Below, in pieces: positions 1-11,584 of a DNA stretch of 35,327 bases. The translations under genes were made by a program, and so were the position numbers. The DNA comes from Chara braunii (lineage: Eukaryota; Streptophyta; Charophyceae; Charales; Characeae), in NCBI GenBank assembly GCA_003427395.1, contig BFEA01000109.1, positions 2,770,452 to 2,805,778 on the forward strand, read 5' to 3'. The stretch's first letter is position 1, and the number at the start of each line of letters is the position of its first letter. Under the pieces are notes generated by a model, which saw only the letters and a program-made list of their open reading frames with translations, was not told the origin of the DNA and searched no databases.

Positions 1-38
<38 letters not shown>
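1..38. repeat. (CA)n microsatellite
   Basis: An uninterrupted CA dinucleotide run starts at the window edge, so its true left end is outside the window. Confidence 0.97.
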
Positions 39-39
<1 letters not shown>

Positions 40-939
40 CCTAACAAGATCTCCCGCCAAGCACACTTGGAAGTTCAACAACGAACGTTCGACACACGTG
101 ATTACACGTCATTGATTCCACACGCCGTCCCGCGCAAATCTCCTCGCACGCTCCACCTCAGCCGGTGATCCCGCCTTTCCGATCAAAATTTGGCCCAATT
201 CTCCCGCTGCCCGTCCGCCGGCTCAGCTTGTGTCAAAACGGCGGCCGATTCCCGCCTTGCCGCCGAACCCACGAGATCAACTCAATGAACCAACGGACCC
301 AGTGGCGGGGTTCCACCGAGCGGCGGGAGAACGGCGGGGCACACCGACCTAACCCTCACGATTTCGTTTTCGTTTCTCACTCCCCAACGGATTCTTTCTT
401 CCCGCCTCATGCACCACCTACACTTTCCTCCTTCCCGCTTCATGCACCACCTACACTTCCCTCCGAAACCTACCTCTACACTTTCCTAGGCATCAGCGGA
501 AGAAGCCCGCTCGCATCCCCGCGCCTCCCGCCCACGCCGTGACACCAGCAGTGCAACTGTAAGGGACTCGGCGCGCTTTAGATGGGAACCACGGACAAAC
601 GGACAGATGGAGAGACCTCGAGACCTCGCTGTCTTCGTCGTCACGGTCACGATGGCAGAGGCGTGACATCTCTTTCCCCACTTCCTCGAAGAACGTGCAG
701 GTGCAAGCGAGGTCGTTAGTTCAATTACTCCGGCGGGAGAAAACGCAAGATCCTGCGCGTCGGTCATTTGAGATCCACGGACAAAGACTGCAGAATAGTT
801 CGGTAAGGACGACATAATTGTGGCTCACTCACGCAAACCACCGAAACAAGTCCCGCCAGCCCCAGTGCGATATCTCTTTTTCTTGAGGTACCAGCATTGA
901 GCTGACCGGCCCAGGTAATTCAGAATTATATTTTATCCT
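39..939. other. No gene recognised; GC-richer stretch with many TCCCGCC/GGCGGGA words
   Basis: No open frame here resembles a known protein. The word TCCCGCC or its complement appears repeatedly, for example near 51, 168, 245, 322, 399, 523, 731 and 852. TTCCCGCC is the core of E2F-type binding sites, so this could be promoter-like DNA. It could equally be compositional bias. No adjacent gene supports a promoter reading. Confidence 0.3.
401..464. repeat. 33-bp tandem duplication
   Basis: Two adjacent near-identical units share CATGCACCACCTACACTT. The first is about 401-433 and the second about 434-464. It creates Pro/His-rich open frames that should not be read as protein. Confidence 0.85.
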
Positions 940-1005
940 GTCCGGACTCGAGCTCCGGTCTGCATTCCAACAGTTCATGTGTGTACCAACTGAGCTAAGC
1001 TAATC
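940..1005 (-). mobile_element. tRNA-like retroposon head (SINE-like), copy 1
   Basis: Read on the minus strand, the segment begins with TTAGCTCAGTTGGTAC, a near-perfect tRNA D-arm/A-box string. About 45 bases on it has a complete T-arm: CCGGA, a seven-base loop GCTCGAG and TCCGG (plus strand 942-958). The D-stem does not close and no convincing acceptor or anticodon arm is visible, so it is not a functional tRNA. Two more diverged relatives at about 22600-22662 and 23420-23500, all on the minus strand, share the string TTGGTAC-C-CATGAA-TGTT. This suggests a dispersed tRNA-derived SINE family with internal pol III boxes. A decayed single tRNA is the alternative. Confidence 0.6.
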
Positions 1006-1041
1006 TATATTCTTCTCTATGTACATCAATCCGTATCTATC

Positions 1042-1177
1042 TTCATCTATCCCATCCTCTCACTACTCTATGTATAGTAAGGGGGAACACCGACCAAACC
1101 TGGAACTACCTCATCCATCCCACCCTCTCACTACTCTATGTATAGTAAGGGGGAACACCGACCAAACCTGGAACTCT
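1042..1177. repeat. 68-bp tandem duplication
   Basis: The block containing ACTCTATGTATAGTAAGGGG and ACCGACCAAACCTGGAACT occurs twice, offset by exactly 68 bp. The two units are nearly identical, so the duplication is recent, or is an unresolved assembly repeat. Confidence 0.9.
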
Positions 1178-2090
1178 CCCCAACCCACAGGATAGGTTTG
1201 CACCACAGCAGTGGTGCGAGAGCAAGGCCGGTATCCGCCCCTCATCATGATGATGTAGGGGATCCTAGTGCAGCGCATCTTTGGCCAGTCACTTTCACCT
1301 CCCCCTAACCCCCTCCAACCCCACATTTCGATTTGACGGGAAGCCCTAAGGTTGCAGTATAGTTCGCAGCCCTAAGGGCGGCTGCAGTATGGTGGGGACC
1401 GGGTCTGTGTCAAGGTGGTCGAATTTTGGCGGCAGACGACCACCGCAAAAGAGGGCATATAGGGGTCCAAATTCTGCTATGACCGGTCCTTCCAGCACTA
1501 CCAGAGGACCCACAGCCTTAAGGAGGCCCTACTGGTAGGGAAGCATTTCAAAGGACCGGTCTCACGCGCCCATGTCTAGTGGCACTCGGAGGGACAGGCT
1601 GTGGTAGGGTCCCCATGGTGAAACGGGGCAGAATCCAAAATTCTGAAATGGTGTTTGCAAGCCACAACTTTGGCGTTTTTTTTGGCTCATAATAATATGA
1701 TTTTTTTAGAATCCGTAGATTAGGTCGTGTTCTTTCCAGAAAAAAATGTCAAAAAAAATAAAAACATTCACGAAGATTGCGAAATAATTGTCGTGCCTAA
1801 TCAGCACAATTTCCATATTTGTCAATCAGCCATGAGTGGGCCAACAGAAAAGTACCCCAACTTCAGTGATTTTTCACGCTCAGAAGAACAAGTGAAAAAA
1901 GCAGAAAATTGAAGTGCTTGTAGATTTTGTTGTGAACTTTCCATAAAAAAATGTATTAAATAAAATAACATCAGTAGGGGAGCATTCCGTTCTTAGGAGA
2001 AGCATCAGTGTAAACAGGTGCGGACGAATTAAAACGAACAGTTCAACCGCAAAATAAATCGCGGCAGCAATTTCCCCCACTTTTATTTTT

Positions 2091-2095
<5 letters not shown>
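1178..2095. other. No gene recognised
   Basis: This stretch holds a short imperfect direct repeat at about 1342-1392 (AGCCCTAAGG followed by GCAGTAT in both halves). It then becomes AT-rich with A and T runs. No coding or RNA feature is supported. Confidence 0.5.

Positions 2096-2180
<85 letters not shown>
2096..2180. repeat. (CT)n microsatellite, 85 bp
   Basis: An uninterrupted CT run abuts the palindromic interspersed element that begins at 2181. On either strand it generates artificial Ser/Leu or Arg/Glu repeats. Confidence 0.98.
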
Positions 2181-2183
<3 letters not shown>

Positions 2184-2240
2184 GTCAATGCGAATACCCA
2201 TACAAGGGTACCGCCCTTATTTTTGCAAGTGACAAAAATG
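2181..2240 (-). repeat. ATACCC-palindrome interspersed element, copy 1
   Basis: On the minus strand this reads TTGTCACTTGCAAAAATAAG, then GGGCGG, a decayed ATACCCTTGTAAGGGTAT-like palindrome, and a GACAAC end. The same order is found at 24341-24396 and 31601-31656. This copy has lost perfect palindromy (ATACCCATACAAGGGTA on the plus strand, 2194-2210). One end abuts the (CT)n run. Confidence 0.8.
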
Positions 2241-3602
2241 ATTTTGACTCGAAAGTTGGGTGCGTTGCGCAAGTCGCAATCAGTTTTTCTTTCAGCGGGC
2301 AACGACATGGTAGAATGTTTAAGCACAGTAGAGTGTGTGTGAGGCACGCACGTTTGAGGCACACGTGACCCTTGTTGTTGGCATGGCGTAAGCCACATTT
2401 TTGTCGGTGCATTTTGACTTTGATTAAATTAGGATTAAAATATATTTTTTCATTTATATGTCTGTTTGTGCGACGTGTGTGCGCCCAACGGTTAACGTCA
2501 TTGTTGCCACTGTTAAATTTACCCGACACCTGAAGGTTAGCTATTGATAGCGGTAACGAAGTGTTAAGGTTAGTAAGGGTGCGGCCTTGGGAAAGTTGGT
2601 CACATGTGGGGGCCAACACAGACAATGACGTGACTTTTTGCAGTAAGTGGTGTGCAAAATAAATATGAACGCGAGTGCAGGGGTTAAACGGCAGTGGGCT
2701 TAGCCAATAGGCCAAATTGTAGCCTTTATGTTTGTTGGTAGGCCTAAGCACGACTCCAAAGTTGTTTATATTGGGGTTATTGTTGCATGTCGAGTTACTA
2801 TTGCAAGAGTCGATCACACTCGCCAGAGCCATATATAATAAGGATTGGTAGAACGAGAGTTTTTTTTTACTCTATGGGTAGTAGTGCATGATCGTCATTA
2901 GTCGCTGAGCCGAATTATCTGGTTGATTCATCTTGATGAACGGGACATTGGGCTGCTATGGTTCCTCCTCCCGTGCTACATTTACAACAGGCTGAGTCAA
3001 ATAATGAGCAAGACGAGAGGGTGTTGTTGAAGGATACTTGTTGCTACTACTATGGTGGTCTGGGTGAACCACAGATTGAGCAACGAGAGATTGTGCCATT
3101 GCGACAAGTGCACTTACTGTTGTTGCTGCCCAGACGAGTATTGATGCTTCAAGCCGAGCTTGTAGGGGTTGAGGTTCCCAGTAGCGTTGGTTGATAGTGG
3201 ACAATTGTGGCTAACTGTCACTAATGAACACGATTATTCTTACGACAACAACTGCGGTCTCAAGGTGTTGTCGCTTCCCCTTGGTCATGTGCAATTGTTG
3301 TGATCGCAAATAAATTATTGCTACTTCTCGATGGAACCATTGCTCGTCTCATTAAGGTTGTCGTTGATTGAAGCAGTTATTTCACTTGGTTTTGAGCGGT
3401 TGATGGTCTTAGAAGGTGAACTATTGTAGCGTTTGCGAGTTGCTGATTAATTTTTTTTCTTCTAATGGGTTATTGTTGTTGGACTACGCTGTTTCAATAA
3501 CAATAATATCACCTACGACCGCTGTAGCTATATCAAAATAGTGTCAACTGATCAGTGACACAACCTAATACAGCACCAGAACTATGGACCAACAACATCG
3601 GG
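2241..3602. other. No gene recognised
   Basis: The right part is rich in TTG/GTTGTTG words and the rest looks unique within the window. A long minus-strand open frame crosses 2185-2832, but it resembles no family I know and ends inside an interspersed repeat, so it is not annotated. Confidence 0.4.
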
Positions 3603-3830
3603 TTGACTGCAATTGGCCACCATTGCGGAATCCTCAAGAGATTGAAGGCACCAAAAACTCCTCACGCGAGTCTGAGTTGACCCCCTCTTGTGTTTTGAGG
3701 TTGTAGATGATATTGTTGTTATTGAATGCTTTGACTGCGATTGGCCACTATTATGGGGCCCTCAGGAGATTGAAGGCAGCAAAGCGCGCTCACGTGAATC
3801 TGAGTTGACCCCCTCTTGTGTTTTGAGAGA
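3603..3830. repeat. 128-bp tandem duplication, two diverged copies
   Basis: TTGACTGC-ATTGGCCAC at 3603 recurs at 3731. Both units end with GAGTTGACCCCCTCTTGTGT followed by TTTGAG. Copies differ by scattered substitutions, so this is an older duplication than the 68-bp one. Confidence 0.88.
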
Positions 3831-4249
3831 TTGACCTTTCTTCCTCTGCCTTTCTTACTCTAAATCCAGTCTATTTAGTTCAAAAAAAAAGGCAGCAAGG
3901 GGGATTAGAAACCCGTAGTAATTTATGTAAAGGCCTCTATGGGAGATTCGCCCCGCCGATTCCGGGAGCTCTGCCGGAGCCTAAACGAGGTTCTGGAGGC
4001 AGAGAACCTACAAGCATAATTTTATATTTGTGTGTCAACTATACCCCTATTATTACATCTCTCTAGTCTGAATGCAATGTATCATGATGCATGCATCCCT
4101 ATGAATTGTTCATTATTAAAATTTAATCAGATTACGTGACATGAATGCGTATGCACTTCACTCATTTGTTTGAAGTCAAACAAAGGGATGAATTGGGAAA
4201 AGGCGGGAAAAAGGTGTTTTTTCATAAGTTTGATTGAGTCAACCAAAAG
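3831..4249. other. No gene recognised
   Basis: Mixed-composition sequence with an A run near 3881-3889. Nothing supportable was seen. Confidence 0.4.
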
Positions 4250-5005
4250 TTGAACATCAGTTTTAAGCAGAATAGGTCCGTGGTATGTTTTTTGCTTATT
4301 TTTTAAATAACCAGACCTTGGTTATAAGCATAATGGTTTGGTTGCTATATTCATTTTGGGGGTTTGCCCGTTTGATATCGTGAGACCAAACATTTTTTCT
4401 AAGTAGAATGACTTGGTTAATTTTTTTTTTACATAAGTTTGACATTGTTTCTAAGCAAAACGGTAAAACTTCATGCTTTATCTGTTTTTACGATAGGTTG
4501 AGTATTGTTTATAAGCAGAAAGACTATGTCTTTTATTTTATTCCGATGGGAATTCAGGTGATGGGTTAAACATTGTTTATAAGCAGAACGATGTAGCCTG
4601 AAACCACACACTAAGTGAGAATCGAACATACATGAAAAATATGTGTTTTATCTATATTTGTATGTGAAAAGACAACTATATATTATTTTTAAGCAGAATG
4701 GTCTAGCTTAAGTCATATAACTAAGAAAATAATTAATAGTAAGAGTATAATTGGAAGTAATCTGGACACATTGAACATTATTTCTAAGCAGAATAGTTCA
4801 GTATGCCCATATGAAAGATAAAGGCAGAAAATGATTTATAACTTGATTATTTAAAACAACTTAGGGTTGCCTATACCTTGTTTATAAACATAATAATATA
4901 TTCACATGTCAAAGGAAGATAAAAGTAATTGTGTCATTTGTTTTTGTATAAGTAAGGAATGTTGAACATTGTTTATAAGCAGAATGGTTGAGCTAAAATA
5001 CCATA
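4250..5005. repeat. Dispersed array with TAAGCAGAAT core, about ten units
   Basis: A core close to CATTGTTTATAAGCAGAATG recurs about every 50-110 bp, with cores near 4264, 4325, 4400, 4453, 4512, 4581, 4690, 4785, 4885 and 4976. The core itself carries CATT...AATG as a short inverted repeat. In some units the flanks are complementary too: ACCAA 4385-4389 with TTGGT 4413-4417, and TGAAC 4772-4776 with GTTCA 4796-4800. The sequence between cores is unrelated AT-rich DNA. Architecture matches the stronger hairpin arrays at 17.0 and 25 kb, but arm complementarity is weaker here. Confidence 0.75.
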
Positions 5006-5260
5006 TATAAGTGAGGTTAAACAGTTAAATAATTTGAAAGACCAATGAACTACTATATGAAATCAAATTATGAAAAAACTTTGTGATAGTACTTACTTTG
5101 TTCGTATGTGCTCTCCTTATGAGTTGGTTTAAAGTTTTGTTTGTCAATTGGTAGTTTCTTTAGATGCTCGTTGGCGCTACTTTGACTTTTACCGTTGTAA
5201 GAAACTTGTCAGACGAACTACTGAAAACAGTAAAAAAAAAGGCATGAAGTTTCTCTGAGA

Positions 5261-5359
5261 AACTTTTGGAAAGTAAAAAGATAGATGTATAACAACATTT
5301 TGAAAGTATGAGGAGAGATATATAGCAACTTTTGAAAAGTATGAGAATAAATGTATAGG
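5261..5359. repeat. 33-bp tandem repeat, three copies
   Basis: Units begin at about 5261, 5294 and 5327 with AAC(A/T)TTTTG-AAAGTA. The period is a multiple of three, so an 11-residue periodic frame appears on the minus strand. I read it as non-coding. Confidence 0.85.
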
Positions 5360-6845
5360 TAAGATGGCATGCAACATAATTTGCATGACTAACTTAAGAA
5401 GGATAAAGGACTGAACATCAAAGACTCGAGGACACAAAACAGTGTACTGTTATACAGATGGGTAGAGAAAATATTTGAAGCAGAGAAGGATACAAATTGG
5501 TTATTATTGGCATAAAATGTTATGATGTCAGAATGGGGGTTCAATGGCATATCTAACATATGGATATTTGTTATGTCATAGACCTTTATGGGGAAAAAAT
5601 TGACTTCAAGATTGTGGAAGGAGATGTAAAAAACATGGATGGCGCGACATAAAACCTACAATTGTGCGTCAATCCATCTCTATATATTAGATACTAGCAC
5701 AATCACTATTCAATAACCAATAAATTTGTACGTCAGGAGTGTTTTAACGAAAAAAAGGATCAAGGAACTTTGGGTACAAACGAATTCAGCGGGGGGTTGC
5801 AACCACCAGGGACCTTTGGGACGAAAAAGTCAACCAACAAAGAAAACAAAGACAACTAAGAAACAAGTTAGGATAACTTCCACTTCAAAGAGAGCGAAGA
5901 TAATAGTCAACCAACACCATCCTAGAACAATGAAAAATATTGATAGGCCATGAAGGGATCAACCCACTTGGAACATGGTACATATCAAAAGAATGACACA
6001 TCCCAAGGTTCTACAAAATTTAAAAGTAGTACGCTTTCCTCCTTGGGAAATGCACACTGGACGTATACGAGGAGGATATGGGAGGTTATGAATTTCTTTA
6101 AAATTGTGGTACGTTGGCTTGAATAGGACTGGGTGGACTAAGGGAATGCAGAGTGAGAAACATGACTCCCATAGCACGCAGACAACAAAAATACCAACTG
6201 GTAGCAGGAGAGAAGGAGTACAGGACGCTACAATTATATCTAAAAGCATGAGGATGAGACATAAAACTTGAAGGTAAAGTAATATTAGGAATTAATAAGC
6301 TAAATTATTAGTTAGCAACTCGGTTGCCAAAACCATCGATACTGATGGAGAAGCTAAAAAGACAATAGGAAAGAATGTCGTCATGAGAAACTAAGTGCAG
6401 AGGAACACAAAACACTGTGAGAACAACTAAGGTTAATCCCATGTCATAAATTGCCTTCCTCGTTACGGATGCAGTCACATGTGGTGGTACCAACAATGAT
6501 GTGGTTGAAGGAGGGAGAAATATGAAATGTATACGTGAATTGCGACGCTTGTGGATAGTTATACGAAAACGCCAGACACTTGTGATGGGTTTGTTCTAAA
6601 TCGCAAACGTGATGGAGGTAATACTTCTTCTATTGGAACGAAATCACTGGAAGAATAATCCGACCGGTGAAAGATGAACCTTGATGGGATTTTCGCCAGA
6701 AGTAAAAGTGGTTAACCCACCCAATGCCGAAAACATGTGAAAAATATATTTCAGGATTTTTTTCTCTTGTTTTATTTCAATCAAGGACTTTGTTTGTCAA
6801 ATTTGGTGTTTGCTGAGGTCTTGAATATGATTGTTTTTTTTTCAG
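5360..6845. other. No gene recognised
   Basis: Purine- and AT-rich DNA with only short open frames of no recognisable family. Confidence 0.45.
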
Positions 6846-6933
6846 CCCTAAAAATCCTGAAAATTTGATTAAAAAAAAACATTTGAATGACAACACACTT
6901 TTCAGTTTTTCATAATTTTCAGGATTTTTAGGG
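6846..6933. mobile_element. 88-bp foldback element (MITE-like or long hairpin)
   Basis: CCCTAAAAATCCTGAAAATT at 6846-6865 is matched by its exact reverse complement at 6914-6933, a perfect 20-bp inverted repeat around a 48-bp AT-rich spacer. Size and structure fit a very small MITE or solo foldback. No obvious target-site duplication flanks it: left flank ends CAG, right flank begins TAGG. A related CAGGATTTTT string lies just upstream near 6755. Confidence 0.8.
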
Positions 6934-7133
6934 TAGGCCAAAACAGTCATCATCTCAACACAGTGTCTGTTGGGACAATGGCGATATCAGTTCCTAGCCC
7001 ATAGCACTATATTTCCCTCAGGTTTGCACAAGTATTTTTGTCTCAATTTCACCTTTCAGTACTCCTAAGCCTATACAGGGGATCCAGACAAGCATACTAG
7101 CTACCTCTCATAATTAAAGGGATGCATGTTGCT

Positions 7134-7172
7134 CCCCACCCTAATCGGTAGTGGTCAAGGAGTAGGGTGGGG
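7134..7172. repeat. 10-bp perfect inverted repeat
   Basis: CCCCACCCTA (7134-7143) pairs perfectly with TAGGGTGGGG (7163-7172) across a 19-bp loop. No promoter or gene lies next to it. Confidence 0.75.
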
Positions 7173-8500
7173 TCGCTGGTGCGGTTCGGGGGGGCTGGGT
7201 AACCTAAAGACCGAGCATTTTGTCAGTAGTTGCACCTCCCATCTATTTCCCCCACCCCCCATCGAGTAGCAGCAGTGGTTGTGGTCTTTCACTACCTACC
7301 TACCACTATTCGTAAGCCTATACATAAGACCCCTACAACAAGTTAGCTGGAAATATATGAATGTTTTTCTTTGCCAAAAAAAAGAAAAACGATACTCCTC
7401 AAGGCAAGCACAAAGTACAATCAGTCTGCATCCTCAGGGATCTACCAGTTATTCAAATGATAAGGATGGTCGGAATGGCGAGATTAAGGTCAACACACAT
7501 GACGTTAGGCCTTTGCCACATACTTGAGATGTGTGGCCTGACCAGAGTTCAGTGCGTGGAGTTTGAATGCCTTGTTGCTTCTATGGAAAATCGTCACCAG
7601 CCATGCCACCTTTTTATATTCTCCTCCGTATGTCGGAATAGAAAGCGTGGTGGCACACCTACTGATAACTTTATGTTTTTCTCCATGTGGCGGATATATT
7701 TTTTTTAAAAGCTAATTCTCTAGTTCCAACCAATTAAATTACCTATCGAATCCGCAGTCTCTGCTCAACGTCACCTAGGGGACCAATGACCTATTTGATG
7801 TTCATAGGGGGGGGGGACCGGAGGGGAGGCATAGCGACTGAACCATCAAAGAAGCTTGATAATGATGCTACGGGCTGACCCCTGACCGGTATGGCCCACC
7901 TGCTGTGGCAGGCATCGCACTTGTTGGTGGGTGCAGCTTCCTCATGTTCTCTCTTTGGAGGCTTGAGCATGGATGTGGCTTCTACAGGGTTTCCTGTAAT
8001 ACCATAATGACAATAAAAAGGGCTTGAAGGTCGTTCTGTCAAATTTCGACAGATAATTGAATTGATTGGGCTTAAGCCACCATTATCTCCGCTCTTAGTT
8101 TTACCGACCCAAAATTTCACTGTGCATCGAGTTTTGTCGAGTCAGGGTCTCATTGTATTTTTTTTATGTTATTCTATGGAAAAGAAGAAAATAAAAATAA
8201 AAAACGAAATAAAGGGAAAAAAAATAAAAAGCACCTGGATACAGAACAGTGGGTACATGCCCTCCCAATCATGGGTGTTACAACCCTCAGCAAAACACGA
8301 GAGGAGGATACAAAAAAAACGATAAAAAACCAACAACTCTGTGGATATGAAAACACTTCGATATATAACATTGGGTTCATGTGAGGATATGCCCTCTCAT
8401 GACATTATAAAGGATGTGGGCACGGACTCGGTTTCCCAGTTTGGGAAGACGGAAGAGTGGGGCTGAAGTTTTTCCTTCTTTCCAGTTTTAGGGGCGAAGG
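7173..8500. other. No gene recognised
   Basis: Contains C- and G-rich short runs (G run near 7807-7816) and A-rich DNA around 8160-8330. Short open frames on both strands match no family I recognise. Confidence 0.4.
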
Positions 8501-8640
8501 TTTTTTTTTTAATCAAGTCGTAACTTATATTATCAAAGTAATCGAATGAGGTCGGGAATCCCTCAATATCTCAACTCGGAGTGAAGATTGTGCTAGAAAT
8601 CGGGTCTAGCGTCCCATAGTCTGCAACTCTAAAAAAAGTA
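8501..8640 (-). mobile_element. Retroposon 3' end candidate, copy 1
   Basis: A ten-base T run at 8501-8510 is followed by a block containing GAGGTCGGGAATCCCTC and then ATCGGGTCTAGCGTCCC. A related arrangement starts at 11585, with a longer T run, GAGGTCAGGAATCCCTC and ACCGGGTTCAGTGTCCCC. Read on the minus strand, both end in poly(A), as expected for the 3' end of a LINE or SINE inserted in that orientation. The 5' extent is not resolved. Confidence 0.55.
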
Positions 8641-8792
8641 TGCGATTGGACTAGAAAAATCCGAAAACAGAAATAGAGAGAGACAAATACTCAGGAACTG
8701 CTGAAGAATTTATATCCACAGTATTATGATAATCTGTTTGGGAGCCTTACCCATCTCCGCTTCAAGATCTTACAAAAAAAATAGTAAGTACA

Positions 8793-9255
8793 AATCTATA
8801 AATCCAAGGAAGCCTGAGCCGCCTGAATGGGTTTCCCACCATACACCCTTGGATCTTCCTTGGCATCAACATTCCACGAACCAAGATCACCATTGATAGA
8901 GTTCAAGTTTTTTTCCTACCCAATTGTACGAAATTCAAATGAGTAGCGTTCCCAACACCGACGGACGCTCTCTCATTGCCTCCGTAGTGCCTCCATTCGT
9001 AGAGCGATGTAACCTCTCAGATCGAAACTCTATCTGAATCTAACCTAAACGGATCTATGAACTCAAGGAAGTTTGAACCGCCTAGACGAGTTTTCCACCA
9101 CACAGCCTTAGATCTTAAATATTAACAACCTTCAATGTATCAAGATCAACATGGATACAGTTCAAGTATGCTTCATTTTCTACTTACACTAACTACAAGC
9201 TAATAGCATTTTCGCCACTAACAGTTATACTCACACTTCCTCCGTAGTGACGCTA
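8793..9255. repeat. 259-bp tandem duplication
   Basis: CAAGGAAG...GCCGCCT...TTCCCACCA...CTTGGATCTT at 8805 recurs diverged at 9064, and both copies end in CCTCCGTAGTG (8979 and 9239). Copy identity is moderate. The first copy contains AGCGT...ACGCT, a small hairpin. Confidence 0.8.
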
Positions 9256-10004
9256 CCTATAAGGACAATTAATATGTTTGCCTAAACTTTAATCCAAGAA
9301 AACTAGAAACAATGTATAAGGAGGAAAATGCATTTAAACTATAGTAAAAGTGAATCTAGCCTAAAGTTGAGGCAAAAAACATAATCATGTGAAACCCATA
9401 CTAATTGGAGCAAATTACTCTTGAAAACGCCAGAAGATGGTCTTCATCCATATTGGATCCGATGTTGAAACACTGGAAGAATATTCAGTTACCGTCCAAA
9501 GTCATCCACAAGTAGCCTTTCATTTGGAACGAATATAAAATGCAGCAGGAAAGCATCAATCACGAGAAGTCAGGCTACTACCCATAGACAACTTGCTAAT
9601 GTTTCGAAACTAAAAACGGAGGATATTAGCGAATTGTATGGGGTAACTGAGCTATCCACATAGAAGCTATAGTTCATTTATAAATGTCAATGACTCTTAC
9701 CCAGTTTGCGACTAAATACAAAACTTCAAAATTAAATTCGATACACGGAGGGAAACATTCATCCCACAACACTCAACACAAGTAGTGTTCATTGCTAAAG
9801 TCGAAAAGTATTTGTTGTACCCAAGACATCCAAATAACAACCAAGAAAGTTTGGAGAGCGAATTTGAGTGTTCGCACCGAAGTCAAGTAAGTATTGCACT
9901 CGCTGAGTAATTGTTCAATAATTCATGTGACATAAAAGATGCTTAAATCCACTAGCCATAATATCCGCAAAATTAGTGGAAAACCTAATGAAGCAGTGTG
10001 TAGA
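9256..10004. other. No gene recognised; possible degenerate satellite copy
   Basis: Around 9680-9720 the text GTCAATGACTC...GCGACTAAATAC faintly resembles the 273-bp satellite that follows. Otherwise nothing is supportable. Confidence 0.35.
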
Positions 10005-10840
10005 GAGTCAGTGGATCTGACCTAAATAAATAAACAAATAAAGAATAAATTACAGGTCATTCAAAATATATGTACGTCAACTGTCCTGTAGAAAGCCCCC
10101 GCCCCATCTAAAATCCATCTGTGAATTCCATCAGAAAGTTGAGGGAGTCGTGTACCTAATATGTAGATAGCGAAGTCATCGATACAAAAAGTTAGGAGAA
10201 GATTACTAAACCAGTGGATCTGTCCTAGGTGCATAACCCAATACCTAAGTCTATTAGGGATAGAGTGAAATTAACAAGGTCAATGAATCTTGCCTGAATA
10301 CGCTACCAGGTACAAAGTAAACTACCAATCGTTTGAAACATATATACATCAATTGCTAACAGCAGAAGGCACCCCACCTCTTAAAATTCATCCATGAATT
10401 CCATCACTAAGTTGAGTGAACCAGATACCTAATTTGTAGATAGGGAAGGGACAAATACAAAAAGTTACGAGGAAAATATTAAACCGGTGAATCTGTCATC
10501 GGTGAGAAATGCAATAGCGAAGTCGCGTCAAGGATAAAGTAAACTTACCCAGGTCAATGGATCTGGTCTGAATAAGCGACCAGGTACAGAGCAAACGACC
10601 AATCGTTTGAAACATATATACATCAACTGCTAACAACAGAAGGCACCCCACCACTTCAAATCCATCAATGAATTTCGTCACCAAGTTGAGTGCAATGAGC
10701 CAGATACCTAATTTGTAGATAGGGAAGCGACATATACAAAAAGTTACGAGAAAATCACTAAGCTGGTGAATGTGTCATAGGTGAGAAACACAATACCTAA
10801 GTCCATCAAGGATAGAGTGAAAATACCCAGAATCATCAAC
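10005..10840. repeat. 273-bp tandem satellite, three copies
   Basis: Landmarks recur at 272-273 bp: TAC(G/A)TCAA(C/T)TG at 10072, 10344 and 10617, and GGTCA-TG(A/G)ATCT with a CAGGT partner at about 10008, 10279 and 10552. Copies 2 and 3 are closer to each other than to copy 1. Copy 3 has a clean hairpin CTGGTC/GACCAG. No coding signal is seen. Confidence 0.9.
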
Positions 10841-11584
10841 ACGTGCTCCAAGACAACCAACAATAAGGATAGTTGGAGATTTATAATGGTGTCTGACACT
10901 CTCCTCGCAAGTCGTTCCCACTGCCACACTTCCTTCGGAAGCACCGACTTGAAAGAGTTCGAAACACTATTACCATATATTTGGTTCTCGATTTCAACGC
11001 TCCATGATGTACTTAGCCCAAAGATGTGGCTAAATAAAACATTATTCGGCAACTTTGTAGTCCTCGTTGCATAACAGTGTCATCAATATTCATAAAGTTT
11101 TGTGGCACTTTGAGAAAGCAGTACATATGTCTGTGTAGGAGGAAGGGGGGCTGTAGGGTTGGCCTCTGCCCGTTCAGGCAGTTGGAGGTACCAACGCCAT
11201 AAAACAGGCTATGGTCAGCCATACAGTCATACGTCACTTGTAGGATATTTTCACAACTCCACGCCCGTGTGAACAGACACTACATGCCATCGTCATCTCT
11301 AACACTCTCACCACCGCCTGTTAGTCTCCCACTCCTACTCGCAGCGCCGCTACCTGTTGTCACCGCACGTCACACCGTCCGCCTTCCTCCCTTCCCCAAA
11401 GTATATTTTTATGAAATTCAATGAAATTGAAAGAAAAAATTCTAAGGTATCGAGGGGCCGCATGTGTACGCGCCCTCATTTTTGTTGTCTGCGAGATTTT
11501 TCGGTGAGGTGCAACAAACAACTTATATACAAGCTATGTTTTCGGTCAGGTGCAATGAAAATGAATGAGATTTGATCAAAAATG
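10841..11584. other. No gene recognised
   Basis: Mixed-composition DNA with a GC-richer part near 11240-11400. Small open frames have no recognisable family. Confidence 0.4.

Noticed and set aside
1880-2398. Arg/Glu- or Ser/Leu-repeat proteins
   Set aside because: Direct translations of the CT microsatellite at 2096-2180.
2185-2832. 215-residue minus-strand open frame
   Set aside because: No recognisable domain, unusual composition, and its C-terminal end runs through the ATACCC-palindrome interspersed element. It looks like a chance frame.
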